A stretch of 51,405 nt of DNA from Ettlia oleoabundans. Lineage: Eukaryota > Chlorophyta > Chlorophyceae > Chlamydomonadales. Shown here piece by piece: positions 10,880 through 29,085 of the stretch (its first letter is position 1; every line of letters begins with the position of its first letter). The stretch lies in the NCBI GenBank assembly GCA_019693395.1, contig JAAMXP010001613.1, forward strand, positions 731 to 52,135. Direction: 5' to 3'. Below the pieces are notes generated by a model. The model was not told the origin of the DNA and ran no database searches. It was given only the letters and a program-made list of their open reading frames with translations. The position numbers and the translations under genes are program-made.

Positions 10880-13800
10880 ATGGCGTTCAACAACCTGCTC
10901 AAAGGCGAGCTTTCGTGGCTCAAGGACAACAGCAACCTGTCCGTGCTGAAGCTTGACGGCATTGAATACAAGGACTTGCGCTTCCCAAACGAAGAGAGCT
11001 ACCGTGGAGGCTGGAAGGACAATAAGGCAGGCCGCTGCCACCCGGCCTCGTGCCTGCCGCCGCTGCCGCCGCCGGCAGCAGTGGCTTGTCGCCTCTTGTT
11101 TGTTAATGGTGCTGCATCCTGCCTGGGGCTGTTGTGTACCTTGCAAGTACGTCAGTTGGAGGCTGGAGCTTCTCGTACATTGCCTCCCTGCCCTGCCGCA
11201 GCCCGAGGGCGAGGGTTGCTACACTTGGGCAGATGGCAGTACATACGAGGGCGCCTGGCATGCTGGGCTCAAGCACGGCTGGGGCAAGTATCGCTGGCCC
11301 AATGGCGCTTCCTACAAGGGAGAGTGGCGGGATGGCTTTATGCAGGTTCGTGGCAGGAGGTAGCTGTGCACAAAACCCTGCCAAATCCTGCCAACTGGCA
11401 CTTGCTACAGCAATATCGTAGCAACCTGCCAGGGGCAAGAGTTACTCGAGACGGTGGCATGCTAGCCCGCGGCGGGGGCAGCTGTCGATTGCCTGGCAGA
11501 TGGCGCGTTGCAGTGGCAACTCCACAACTGCCGCTGCCGCGGTCCTACCTTCTCTCGCGTATGTTTTACAAATATGTGTTCAGTAGACCTTGTGAAACCA
11601 TAACTTTGAATGCTCAATGCTGATGTGGCAGGGCTATGGCACTTTTGAGTCCCCGGATGGTGCACGCTACTCGGGCAACTGGCACGCCAACTTGAAGCAC
11701 GGCCTGGGGCGCAAGGTCTATTCCAACGGCGATGCCTATGAGGGGCTGTGGCGCAACGGCAAGGCGGAGGGGCCCGGCAGGTCGGTTTGGGTGTGGGATG
11801 AAACCAGAGTTGTGCGAGGATGGCAGATAATCACTGGCGGCAGATGTGCTCCAACGTCGGGAGGGGGTTGGCGATGTGATGCGGCTATTGGGGGACAGCC
11901 CTGGGGGACGTTGCTGTTGATGGCAGTGGCAATGGTTGTTTAAGCCAGTTGAGATGTTACAGCGGGGCTTACAAGCCAGCATGGGTGGTGGCCGCAGCTC
12001 GCCTTCCCAAGGCAGTGCTACCAAGAGAGAATCCGCACCATGTTGCTCCTGCTGCTGCTGCTCCTCCTGGTGCTGTTGCCGCCAAAATGCTTGGTGCTTT
12101 CTTTGCCTGCAGCTGTTGCCATTCAAACAGCGATCGAAACACTTGCCTGCCTCTACAGGTATGTGTGGCACAACGGCAACCAGTATGACGGGGAATGGCG
12201 AGGCGGCAAGATGCACGGCCAGGGCACACTCAAATGGATCACAGGTGCGGCTGTGGCCGCAGCTAGTGGCATGGGCAGCACTGGCAGCAGCTTGTGTAAA
12301 GGCAGAAGTGGCAGCAGGTAGTGGCAGGGGCAGCAGCGGCTTCAGCTACTGGACAATGGCAAGGGCGCATCGCAGCTTGCTGGAAGCACATGGTGGCAGC
12401 ATACTTATTTATGGCACGCTTTGCTATGAGCATTGCGCAGCATATGACGGCAGCCGTTGTATGATGGCAGGATTAAACCCATTTGGCATGGCCAGCAACA
12501 CTGCCCTGTGGAAATCGGTCGCTGGGTAGAGCTGCCGCGACGGCTGCTGATGCTGCTGCCTGTGCTGCAGGAGAGCGGTACGACGGGGAGTGGAGCGAGG
12601 GTCAGGAGGATGGCATCGGCGTGTTCACCTGGCGGGACGGCAGTACGTATGAGGGATTCTGGCAGGGCGGCAAGAAGACGGGGGTTGGGGTGTTTCGACC
12701 CACGCCCAACACGGCCGCAGCAGGATCTTCGGGCCCGCTTATTAAGGAGCCCTCCTCGCGAGTGAAGCCGGCTCCACTAGGATCAGAACCAAGGGTGGAG
12801 GCGGCACCAGTGGCAGCGGCAGGAGGGGAGCCTGGGGCACGTCCCAAGTCACCAATGGGGTCGCCCATGGCGGCAGACGCGCCTCTGGACTCACCCTCTG
12901 CCAGCACGCTGCACCGCCGCAACCGCCAGCTGTCGCCAGGTGGGTGGGTGGGTGCTGGCTTAGCAGCACGACTGCTGGACTGCTTTCCCTCGGAAGCAAG
13001 GCTTGGTTGTGTGGGGAAGTAATGGACCACACCACAAAGGTATAGCGTGATAGGAGTGCCCATTGTTTATCGCATGTGATGCCGTGTTTAGATGTCTCAG
13101 CCTGTTGCCCCTGCAGATGCCGGCCCTCGTGGCAGCGCCGTCGGTAGCGGCGCCAGCGAGCTTGTGTTTGTGTGCCAGTACGACCGTGGCAGGCTGGTGC
13201 ATGAGCAGGCATTGAGCACACAAGACTTGGAGCTCATATTCGGGCCTGCCGGAAAGGTGGGTTGTGGGAAGAGACGTGTTCTGGGGCTGAGCTGGGTTGT
13301 GCTGGGCTGGGCTGGGCATTGCCTTATGCTAGCTTTCTGTTTGGCTGGCTGCATGCTCGCGCTCGCCCGGGTGCAGTCTGCTTGGCTCAACACTGTTTTT
13401 TGGTCAATACATACCAATATTTTCACATACATGATATGATTGAGCTTGTGCGTCCTCAACTGGAGACTCCCTCACTGCTCCCCACTGCCCCCATGCTGCT
13501 GATGGTCACTGTCGCAGCAAGCTGTGGAGCGGCGACGACGGTTGCGGCGCGGGCGGCGGCGCACGGTGCAGCTGGGAGAAACGATCTTCAAGGGACACCG
13601 TTCGTACGACCTCATGCTGAACCTGCAGGTACGCGGCGGTACGACATTAATAAGCAAGCGATACAAATCGCAGCCAAGGAGGCAGCACAGCTTGCACCAC
13701 GCTGGGCTCTGGCTGTCGGGTGCATGGGCGGCAATAACGATAGTGGTTGAAGAGCATAGCGGCGTAGGCGCTGGTGCTTGCCCCTTTCATGTGCCCCTGT

Positions 13801-16800
13801 TCCTCTCTATGCCTGTTTGTGGGGGTGTGAAAGCGAGCGGAGGTAGGCCGTGCGCCCGCTTTTCTGCCACAATGTGCCCCCTGATCACCTGCTGACTTGC
13901 TTGCTGCAGCTGGGCATCCGCTACACCATCACCACCCTGAGCAAGCTGCCCATCACGCAGCTCAACGAGGAGCACTTCATGGAGAAGGTGCGCTGAGCTG
14001 GCACCCGGCTGATCTGGCGGCCTGCTGAGCTGGTGCTGAGCTGGCACCTGCTGAGCTGGTGCACTGTTGAGTTGTAAGCTGTCCTGGCTGGCGATTCTAG
14101 ACCTGGCTTCACCATTACGCTCTGCTGCCGACTGAAGCTGTAGAAAGCTCGGCAGTGGGGCCAGGGGCCTGCACTCCATGCTGGTCCTTTTCATTGCCCC
14201 TACTGCCGCAACGTATGTATGCTGCTCTGCTGGCCTTTACCTCCTGCCGCAGGTGTGGCTGCGGTTCCCGCGTGAGGGCAGCGAGGTGACTCCCCCCCAC
14301 CCCTCCAACGACTTCAAGTGGAAGGATTATTGCACCACCGCATTCAAGTGAGGCTGATTGGTTTGCCTGTGAGCCTATTTTGGCTGCTGATTGGAATTTA
14401 CCTTTCCAGGACGTGGTTGGTAGTGCGCCTGCGTGAGGTGCTGATGGGTACCTTGAGGCAGGGGTCCAAGGTTGTTCGATTGAGGCAGGGCACAACGATA
14501 TTTGACAGGAGGCAGGGGAGTAGGCACCTTAGCATAGAGTGGTTGTAAATGTCGCACCACATTGTGAGCAGTCCGGCATCAAGACTGCGTTTGCCAACTC
14601 TTTGCTATGGATGCCTCTGCTACTGTTACAGGCGGCTACGTGACCTGTTTGGCATAGACACCAGTCAGTACATCCTGTCGATATGCGGCGACCAGGCCCT
14701 CAGGGAGATGCCCTCACCTGGCAAGAGTGGCAGGTGAGGTTAGGTGGAGGGATGCAAGGGCTGAGCGTTGCTATGAAAACAAGGTTGATGGAGCATGCAG
14801 TTGTAGTCATCCCTTCAACATTTGTTGTAGCCAGCATCACGCCCATCAGCTGCTTGTCCTTCTTTTTCGTGCCTTTCCTCCCTGCTGTGCACTGCAGCGT
14901 GGTTTCCATCCCCCATGACTGCACTCTCTCCCACTCCTTCCTGCTTCCTGCATTTGAGCGCATGTCTGCGTAGCCCGTGACCACGCTCCACTTCTTCCTC
15001 TCGCCCTTTTCTGCAGTGTATTCTTCATTTCCCATGACGACCAGTTCATGATTAAGACGATGCACAAGGAGGAGATCAAGCTGCTGCTCAGGTGGGTGGG
15101 TGGAGACTGAGTTTGAAGTTGTTGTGGCAGCCTGATAGGGTGGCAGCGCATGGCACTGCCTGCTGAGCGAGGAGACCTCTTTGGTGGTAGCTGGCAGCTG
15201 ACCTACATAGTGCACACCACGGTTGCAACTAGCTACCAACCTGCTAGTAGGTCACCTGCCAGCTGCCACCAAAGAGGGCGTGCTGGCGCAGCTACCAACC
15301 TGCTGCGCGAGCACGTCTTTCAGCCAGCTGATGTGTGGCCTGCTGTGCCCGCTGTGCGTGCTGTGCAGCATGCTCCCCAAGTACCTTCGCCACGTGGAGC
15401 AGAATCCCGAGACACTGCTCACCCGCTTCTACGGAGTGCACCGAGTCAAGCCGTCGCATGGGCGCAAGGTATGTCGCAACTCTGCTGGGCATCTAACAAC
15501 TCATCTTCCACATCCTGTCTGGTGTGCACGCCTGGGGACACTGCTCTGTCTGGAGTCGTGTGCCTGCATCATTGGCGGCATGCAACGAGGGCCAACTCCC
15601 GGCACATCCTCCTCTCCACTCCCTTCTTCTTTCCCCCCCATCGCCTCATAAATGCGACCTCTTCCACTCCTCTGTATATGGCAACCCTCAAAGCCATTTG
15701 TTCTCTGCCGTGCAAGCTTGCAGGTGCGGTTTGTGGTGATGAACAACGTGTTCCGCACCGACCTGGAGTTGCACACAAAGTTTGATCTTAAGGGATCGAC
15801 ATACGGGCGTACTGCTGGGGACACGCCTGGCTCTTCAGGTGGGTGGTCCTGTTGGCTGGCTTGCTGGGTAGTTCAATGGCTGGCTGGTGGGGTGACTGGT
15901 GGGGTCGATGCGCTGCTATGGAGTGGTGTTTTTAATCCTTTGCAGACCATGTGTGCGCCCGTTTTTCTGGATTTCCCTTTGTGTTGTGTTTGAGTTGACA
16001 TTGAGCTATGATCCCCTCTGCTCCCCTTCCTCGTTTTCCCACGTGATCTAAGTGCAGCCATCCGCAAGGACCTTGACCTGGACGTGGCCTACAGGACCGA
16101 CCCAAAGCTTCAGGCCCGGTATGGGGATTGAGACTAGTATAGCGGGGATTGGCGCTTGTATAGCGGGCAGGCCCCATGCACTGTTCATTTTTGCTCAACA
16201 AGCGGCTTTTTGTCAATTCATCGCTGCACAAATCGTTCTTGAAGCCCGCTACACTGTGTTTCTGCTGGTATTTTTGCCGTGTTTTGTGTTCTTGAGCAAT
16301 GCACACACTGGGCCTGCCCGTCCATCCACACGCCCACCCGTTCCTGCAATGCTCCGCTCCCTGCTTCCTTTCCACCGCAGCCTTTGTGCCCAGCTGGCCG
16401 CCGATGCCTCCTTTCTTGAGGAAATCCGAGTGATGGACTACTCCCTGCTGCTGGGGGTGCACAGGCGGCACCTGGGGGAGACCAGCGCCTCGCCGCTTAA
16501 CACAGACAAGGTGGGTTGGGGCGGCACTGGGCTTTGTGGATGGTTTTGTGGCTGTGGTGGTGTGTTGGCAAGGGAGGCTGAAACTACATCTTTTTTGGTT
16601 TTTTTATACAGGCGAAGCCTAGTTCTGTATTTAAGCTTACAAGAGCGCGCTTTTGTAGTGCATCGTGCTGCCGATTGCACGCTGGTATGACGCTGTGTTT
16701 GTGTGGTTGGATGATGCAGGAGGACGGCGACGACGCCTACCTGTCGGCAGATGAGGGTGCTGTGGGTCGGGGGATTGAAGGCGGAGGGGAAGAAGAGGAG

Positions 16801-19800
16801 GAGGGGGGTAGCTGCGATGAATCTGCTGGCTCGGGTGGCTTTCAGGATGCTGCGCTGGGTAGCTCCTCACTTGGCCGTACCACCAGCGCCAGCCTTCCTC
16901 TCGGGGTGTCCAGCGGTAGCTTCACGCAGGCGCGTGGGCGGCAGGCGGCGGACAGCCGGCGGGTGCGACGGTCAACCTCAGGTACGCGGCTTCTGTGTGG
17001 GTATTTGGGTGTGTGGGTAGGAGGCCGGGGGCCTGCGGCGCTGTGGATCGCACGGGTGCATTGATCGTTATTGAGCTTTCTTCGCAGCTTCCTGCTAGTG
17101 TATGGTAGCGACAGGAAGAAAAGACTGCGGGCAGGGGGGCTGGGGGGTTGCTTTCATGTGGCTAGTTGGGCACTGCTTTGGCTGCTCTACCAAGTACCGT
17201 TGGGAGCCTGGTCCAACTGCTTCGCCTGTTGGCTACTGGGTGCTGCACGGCGGGCAGCTCACATCTTTTCCTTCCTCCCTGCTGTCGGCAAACCTGTTTG
17301 CATTTGTTTGCACTTTTTCACATTTCACATCAATTCTCGTTGTATGACCAAACTCGCTACGTTAAGTGGGTGCTGCAGGTCTGGCTGCGGTACCCACGGC
17401 CGACAGCGACACCGACGTCACACGCAGCGTACATAGCATGACAGTACTGCAACAATCGCACTCGCAGCAGGAATCCCCTAGACGTGAGTGTGGCTGGCTT
17501 GTCATGGGGCCTCTGTGCTAGCTAACTGCTGTGCTGCTTCTTTGAAGCCTGGCTTAAAATACTCACATGATGTTCTGTGTCACTCTTTGCCTTGTGCTGC
17601 ACCTCATGCCTTTGCTGTGACAAATGCCGTCCCGTGCTTTGTTGCCCGTGCCTTTCTTCTGCCATGCAGCCGAGAGCCGCAGCCCCTCCTTCCTGCTCAA
17701 GGGGCTGACCTGGCGCTCGTTCACGTCCGGCAGCCGCCGCCCCTCCCACACGCAGCTAGCCCCAGCGCTGGGGCAGCATCCCTTCCAGGCTCAGCAGCCG
17801 CCACACTCAGCCCAGATCACGCCCCGTGTGCAGCCCTCCATCCTGCCTACGCCACGCCTGGCGGCAGCCACACCCCCCGCTCCGCTGCTGGCCAACGGCA
17901 GCAGCAGGCAGCTGCAGCCGCTGGAGGCCTCGCCAGACTTTGCCGCTGCGGTGCAGGCGGCGGAGGCGGCAGAAGGAGCAGGTGTCGACCCTGCTGGTCC
18001 TGCAGCAAATGGGGAGGTCTCCTCACACGGGCCTGAAAATGAAGAGGATGAGCAGCAGCAGCTGCAGGAGGGGCAGAAGCAAGAGTTAGACATAAAGCAG
18101 CAGCAGGAGAAGCAACAGACGAGTAGAGAGCAGCAGCAGGAGGTGCAGGGACAGGCGCAGCAACGAGAGCAGAAGGATACTCATCAGCAGGCACATCAGC
18201 AGGATGGAGTTCAGCAGCATGCAGAGAATCAGCAGCAAGTAGAAATTCAGCAGCAGCAGCAGCAGGAAGATGAGGCAGAGGCAGAGGCAGAGGCAGAGGA
18301 CTTGCAGGACCTGGGGTTGCCCACCTGGCGCTCCGATGCCGTGCAGCTGCCAGAGATGCAGCTGCTACCAGACGGTATCCCCGCCTCTCCCACGGCTGGC
18401 ATGGAGACCAACGGCAGCTTCCCGCGGCTGCGAGGCAGGCGAGTGGACTGCTGGGGTGGCCCAAACAGGCTGGGTCATTGCTTGCTCGTATTGGTATTGG
18501 TGCGGGTGTGAAACCAGTGGGTCATATGCGGCTGCTCATGTGGAGCCGTGCCGCACACGGCCGGCCGTTGACTGACTCTGGTGCACGCGCTCTGCCTGAC
18601 TGCCAGCCGCTTCTCACAACTGATGTGCAGCGCTGCGCCCATGCTGAGCGCCATTCTTGAGCAGAACAGCGGGGCGACAGAGCAGGAGGATGGCGAGCGG
18701 CAGGAGGAAGAGAAGGCAGACGGGGAGCATGAGGAGCAGCAGCAGCAGCAGCCTGGGCCAGGCAGGGCACCAGCAGCGACAGGGGGCCCTGCTCCTCTTG
18801 GCGAAGCTGGATCCGTGCAGCACACACCGCAGGCTGGTTCGGCATCGGCTACGCGTAGAGGTAGCCGGAGGTCGCCACCTAACATGAGTGTTGGTTCTCC
18901 TCAGCCGCCCTCGGCGGTTGCAGCAGCAGGGGAGTCTCCCGCCACCACCAGCCAGCTCAGCAGTGCAGGAACGACCCCTACCTTTGCGGCAGCGGCGGCG
19001 GCGGAGGGGGGGTTGGCGGCGGGCCCGTCACGTGGCCTGCCTCTTCCCGGCGGCGTGCCCCGCATCGCGCTGCTAAGCGTGCCGCAGCAGGGGCTGCAGC
19101 CTGCGGGGGAGAGCAACGACTGGATGCAGTATTCACAGAGTGTGAGCGATGCAGGGCTGTCGGGGCGCGACTCGGACCTGCGCAGCACCCAGCGACGGCC
19201 CGGCGGCGGCACGCCCGGCAGTGAAGGTGGAGGGACCCCCACCTCCAGCTTCCGCCGCTACACACTGCCGCAGGCTGCTGGGGGGCCGGCCAATGGAGAG
19301 CTCAGCCGCTCCTCTCCTTTTGAATCACCAGCACCAGCAACGAGAGGAACCAACTCCGCCCAGCTAACGCCCAACGCATCCGGCGGCCGTAGCTTGGCCT
19401 CTGCACCTGCCACCGCCCGGCTTCCCGTGGCTTCAATTGGCGGCGGCAGCGGGGGCGGCGCGACGGTGCACCGCTTGGCTAATGCCGCGGGGCCGGCGCC
19501 GCCACCACCCGCCCCCGATGAGGCTATGGCAGAGGCTGCATCGGCGCCGCAAGCGTCGGCGCTCTCCCCGGCGCAGCCCTCCCCCGGCAATAGCGGCGGC
19601 CTGGGGCTGGCCCGCACAGCCAGCGCTCCAGCAGGGCAGCTGCTGGCAGCCACACAGGCAGGGGGGCAGCAGTGCAATCCCCCACACCAGCACCAGCGGG
19701 CTATGAGTTTGGCTGCGGTGGGGCGGGATGCGTCTGTGGTCGACCTCGCTTCGCCAGAGGCGGTGGCGGTGGCGGAGCGCATCAACAGCCGCCTAAGCCG

Positions 19801-21142
19801 CAAGGTCTCCGACAAGCTGGTGCAGGTGGGTGAAGGTTGTGGAGGTGGCAGCAGAATTAACGGTGGTGGTGGGTGCTGCGGTGGTTGGCTGGCTGGCAGC
19901 GGTGGCTGTTTCGAGGGTGATAACATGCCAGGCAGTCTGTGCTGGAGTGGAGTTCATGCTGGGCACGAGCGGAGATATGTGATGCGATTGAGTGGGATCA
20001 AAGTACTGGGTGCAGGAACGGCAGGTTGATGACGGTGCACGTGCCATAGTTGGCCTTCTCTCATTTCGCTTCTATTTAATTTCGACTCACCCGCTTGCGC
20101 TTGCGCCCACAGCGCTTGGCGCGTGCGCCTGGCGCTTGCCGTCCCAACTACTTGCATCTGTACTGCACGTTGGTACTGCAGGACCTTGTGAAGTTGGCAC
20201 GGTACCGCATTATTGGCGCCGTGGGGAGGTCACCGAGCACCCGCCAGTCCCGCATGCCCACCATGGTCCTTGCCGCCAGGCACATGCGGCGCAGCAGCGG
20301 CGGCGCATCCCCACACGCCGCCCCCCACACATCCTCTCAGGACGAAGGCGGCGGCGGCGGCGGTGGCGGCAACACACCCACCGCCACTGCCGCCGCCGCA
20401 GCTGCAGCTGCCATGGGCGGCGCAGCGGGGGAGGAGGCGGCAGCGCCGCCGCCGCGGCTGGGCATGGGCATGCCAGCTGTGGCTGTTAGCCAGCAGGCGG
20501 GTCAGCCCCCGGAAGAGGTGGTGCTTTTCTTTGGCATCATAGACTTCCTGCAGGTGGGAAGGGGGCGCTGTGGGATTGAAGGTCAAGCTGCCGGCGGGTG
20601 TGAGAGTGGCGCGGTGCAAGTTGTGTTTTCCAACCGCCTTAGCTGCGGCAAACTGTGGTGTCCTGCTTGCTTTGGGTACAACGAGAATGGGGCGGGCACA
20701 GCCATATTCAAGCCTCAGTCTGGGGTAGTGTGCGGGTTCACGCTGTCCATTTCGCAGCATCTGCTGTACTGCCTGCCCTACCCTGTCCTGCACTGCAGGA
20801 GTACAACATGCGCAAGAAGCTGGAGCACTCCTTCAAAGCGGTGGTGCAGGACGCAAAGGGCATCAGCGGTGAGCAATTGGTGTGCATGGCAGGATGGTTG
20901 TGTGGTATAAGTGGATCTGCTTAGCAGGGTGATGAGTAAGCGTTGCCTGGCCTGCTAGGGGGTTGCTGGCAGCAAACTCCTGTCCCCTGCGACATGAAGT
21001 CAGCTGGTATCAGACCAGCCACCTTGCAATTTCTTGCTGCGACCATTTTGTGTATCACTGTTGCTGTCATTCAGTGGTGGAGCCCCGTACCTACGCCAAA
21101 CGCTTTCTCAAATTCATGGAGAAAGTGTTCCCGGCCCCTTAG
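10880..21142 (+). CDS. MORN-repeat phosphatidylinositol phosphate kinase, plant PIP5K type
   Basis: Twenty-two exons (about 1580 aa): 10880-11026, 11202-11345, 11632-11780, 12159-12244, 12571-12939, 13117-13256, 13518-13628, 13910-13987, 14253-14347, 14632-14733, 15017-15091, 15369-15468, 15724-15838, 16058-16118, 16381-16510, 16720-16981, 17379-17483, 17670-18438, 18631-19825, 20182-20553, 20799-20868, 21075-21142. Eight MORN repeats (YxGxW...G.G) fill about residues 40-220, as in plant PIP5Ks. The kinase domain shows [34 protein letters not shown] (ATP lysine about 487), [13 protein letters not shown] (about 552), [11 protein letters not shown] (about 608), FGIIDFLQ (about 1528) and [19 protein letters not shown] at the end. 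About 900 low-complexity residues (acidic, Gln-rich, Ser/Pro/Gly-rich) separate DYSLL from IID. Expected to phosphorylate PI4P to PI(4,5)P2. Introns 1 and 18 have GC donors. It is the divergent paralogue of the neighbouring gene but has no membrane anchor. Confidence 0.92.
15177..15276. repeat. Inverted repeat: 28-bp arms, 44-nt loop
   Basis: Arms 15177-15204 and 15249-15276 are reverse complements at 26 of 28 positions. They lie inside intron 11 of the plus-strand PIP kinase, so the pre-mRNA could fold into a long hairpin. A direct repeat (AGCTACCAACCTGCT) starts in the loop at about 15232 and recurs at about 15290. I see no terminal target-site duplication. Confidence 0.85.
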
Positions 21143-22025
21143 CAGCAGCAGCTGTGGATGCACCAGCTGGGGCAGCATTAGCAGTAGCCGTGGATGCACC
21201 AGCTGTGGCACCAATAGCACTAAGTCTTCATCAGGGCACATGCAGCCCAATGTTGCGGGGTGCCAAATGACAACAGCCCAATCCGTCATGCTTGTGTGCC
21301 CCAGCAGAAGCGGCTGCATGTATTCTTAGCATCGGCCACTGTGTGATGCCGAACTGTGACTCCTGCAGCATTAGCCCTGTATCATGCACGCAACAAACTT
21401 CGAGACTTATGATCCCAACTCAGACTATCCCAGCTCATTTCACATATCCTTTGATTCAACAAACCTTTGATGGCTATAATGCAAATTGTGTTTGGGCCCC
21501 TTTGTCCTTGCCAGAACAATCCCTCTGCAAATCACCACACGGCGCTGCTTCGCTTTGTCAATCACATGATAGGGCATTAAAAGACTAATAAGGAAGGGAT
21601 CATGAGATGAGGAAAGCACGCGAACCGCGTAAAGTCAGCAAGAGACTGTGGAGCAAGGTGATGCGAAGCATACAGGGGTGCATGCCCTGACGGGGTTGGG
21701 GCTGTTGGTACAGAGGCCACCCGGCAGTTGGGTGCTGTCGCTGTGGCAATGCACAAGTCAGGCGGGGCGTCGAGTTGAAACATTGAAAGGCCAAGGATTT
21801 ATAACTGCTGCATACGGAGAGCTACGCTGGGTTGGGGTAAGGAGTGTGCGTTCATGCTGCCTGTGCCTAGATAGTGGAAAGAGGCAGAACTAATTGATGA
21901 TAGGCGCGGCATTCAGTCGCGATTCCGCGGACCGCTGGGCGCTGCGAGTGGCCCCGACCATACACTGTGCTGCGGCAGCCTGCAGCGTGCTAAATCAAAT
22001 ATCAGCCAGCCCCCCCGGTCAAGTC
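21143..22025. other. Intergenic region between convergent genes
   Basis: This is the shared 3' region of the plus-strand PIP kinase and MUB. It contains a 36-bp imperfect direct repeat (GTGGATGCACCAGCTG at 21154 and 21190) and otherwise AT-richer DNA. No gene is evident. Confidence 0.5.
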
Positions 22026-22923
22026 TTAGCAGATGGTGCAGCAGCTTTTATGCTGCTCTGGCGGCGGCTTGGGGCCTGCAGGCAGAGCATGGGGTGCAAA
22101 CCCAGGTGGCACCAGAAGCGTTCCCACAGTACAGCAAGCAACTGTGCACACACGGGTCGCCTCCACAAGCTTGTTTTGCAGCACCAGAAAGCACGGTTGT
22201 CGTGCCTGTAGCAGCAGAGGCTTGCCTGCTGCCTTTGGTGGTTGCGGCGGCCGCACCACCACGTGCATTGTCACTACAACATCTGACCCCGGCTCCCCGA
22301 AAACATGCTGCAAGCCTGCAGCAATGGTGATCATGCTTGACACAATCATGGCCAGAGCGCAACGTGACATGGAGACGAGGAGCGGCCCATAATACAAGCA
22401 AAGCCAGGCAGGTGGTTCATGAATGGGTGTGCACACGACTAGGGCTGTGCCCGCCGCAACACCTCTTCCCTCAGCCTCGGCAGCAGCAGCCACTCACTGC
22501 CAAGCACTACATTGCCGTCCAAAAATTTGCCCGCGCATATCAACTTGATTTCCGCCACTGAGGCAGGGCGCTCGGCAGCCAACGGGCCCTCTGCAACCAA
22601 ACAAGAGGAGAGGCGGTAGTGGCGGCACCTGGCTATAGCGGCGGTGACAACCCGCACCGCTGGCAGTCGCCATCTCCACTATACGCGCGAATCTGTTGCG
22701 CGATGGGCTCCTGCAGGCCTCTGTCCGCACGTCTGCTACCGGTCAGAGACACCACATAATCTGTTGTGATCGCGCTGCGCCCACTGCCCCACAGCCCACC
22801 TGCAGGCCACTCCTGTAGCAGCCTATCCTTCAGCGAGCTGACCGGGTCAGTAAGAGCAAAGGTGTAAGGACCGCTGTCCACGCCGCAGGTGTGGCGGAAG
22901 CGCACTTGTGCGCTTGTAGTCAT
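22026..22923 (-). CDS. Membrane-anchored ubiquitin-fold protein (MUB)
   Basis: Exons 22923-22800, 22590-22498 and 22315-22026 are in phase (about 168 aa). The ubiquitin-like domain shows VRFRHTCGVDSGPYTFAL, SLKDRLLQEWP, SVAEIKLICAGKFLDGN and VVVTMHVVVRPP, closely matching plant MUB landmarks. The protein ends KSCCTIC then stop, a CaaX box with an extra upstream cysteine that could also be acylated. MUBs are prenylated and dock ubiquitin-conjugating E2 enzymes at the plasma membrane. The stretch between TMHVVV and the CaaX box is longer than usual, with hydrophobic and Cys-rich parts (PLLLQARQPC, VCTVACC). A small unrecognised intron ending in the CTGCAG near 22065 would shorten it. The start is the ATG just before the ubiquitin fold. 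Confidence 0.88.
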
Positions 22924-23634
22924 AACAGCTTCACGCCCGACGGGGCGCAGCTGTAGCTGTGCGCGACAGGCGGGGGAGCGGAGAAGCAATTGGACGCGGG
23001 GGCTGGTTGGGCTATCTTTCTGCTCCAGAAGCCAACGAGGACATATGTCTTGTGCGATCACGACGCCGTTCAAGGCGGAAGGAAGCGTCTTGGGCACATG
23101 AGACTTGCTGAGCTGGATGGCGGCACCGCTCGCGGGTGTCAGGAACCCAGCTGAAAATGCAGAGAAGCTTTTGGAAAGCCGGCAGGAGTCAAGCTACCGT
23201 ATTGGTACGTGTTCGAGGTCTACCTTCCTCGCAGTTCAAGCCAGTGATAAGTAAGCAGTCACCCTTCCCCACTGAGTCACCCTGCGGATAGAAGGGCCGC
23301 CTAGATAAGGATGCAACTTTGCAGAGCGTTTCCTATGGTGCCCAATAATCATATTCAAACCCAATCAGGTCACGAAATGACACTGAATCCAGACAATGAG
23401 CCTCAGTATGCTGTCCTAGCAAGTGATGCACACCCGGCCCTGATTCCCCACCGTACTGACGGGGCACTGGCCCTGCCACAGCAGCTGTCTTACAGTTCAG
23501 ATTGACAGTCACTTAGCTACCCCATCTCAGTTGAACAATCAACAGTCTAGGAGCCATCCAGGCCTTTGACAGTGCTTCATAGTACTGCAATACAACCAGG
23601 GCCAGCAGCGTTGGGTGCACCCAGGTGTATCCCT
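22924..23634. other. Intergenic: katanin 3' region and MUB upstream region
   Basis: A minus-strand TGTAA at 23494-23490, about 140 bp past the katanin stop, is a candidate poly(A) signal. The rest should hold the MUB promoter. No gene is seen. Confidence 0.45.
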
Positions 23635-28699
<5,065 letters not shown>

Positions 28700-29085
28700 C
28701 CCAACGAAACTCCTCCTGGCAGCGAGCTGAGTCCAAGGCGACACAACCAGCTCAAATGATAGCTCCGACTCGCAGAATGACGTTCAAAGCTGTGAGGTTG
28801 CCCGGCCGAAACCGCTGGCCAATGGGGCTTGCCAGGTTACGAAGTGGAGGTGTGAGCCCCTTCAGAGGTCCAACCAAATGGTTACAAATGAAACCAATAG
28901 ACACCAGGTACGGAGAGGCGACAAAGGGCTGGAGGTTGGGCTCAGCACGCTCATTTCACGCGGGCCAAGCGGCTCGATGGATTATCTCCCCTGGAATACA
29001 GCAAGCCGGTTCTACAGTGCGTGTGTTCTGCCCACCGGCCTTGCGCCCTGTAACCCTTCCACAACCCACCCACTACTCAAGCAGC
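28700..29085. promoter_or_regulatory. Bidirectional promoter region, katanin and BolA4-like
   Basis: The 386 bp lie between divergent start codons and must hold both promoters. I recognise no specific element. Confidence 0.55.

Noticed and set aside
17847..18464. Long minus-strand open frame opposite exon 18 of the plus-strand PIP kinase
   Set aside because: Low-complexity antisense of a Gln/Ala-rich exon; the sense exon joins in phase on both sides.
18439..18640. GT donor at CGA|GTGGAC for PIP kinase exon 18
   Set aside because: It joins the next exon in the wrong frame and meets an early stop; the GC donor keeps the 398-codon exon open.
28700..28744. Earlier in-frame start for katanin at a GTG
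   Set aside because: GTG is not a normal nuclear start; the ATG at 28699 gives a sensible N-terminus.
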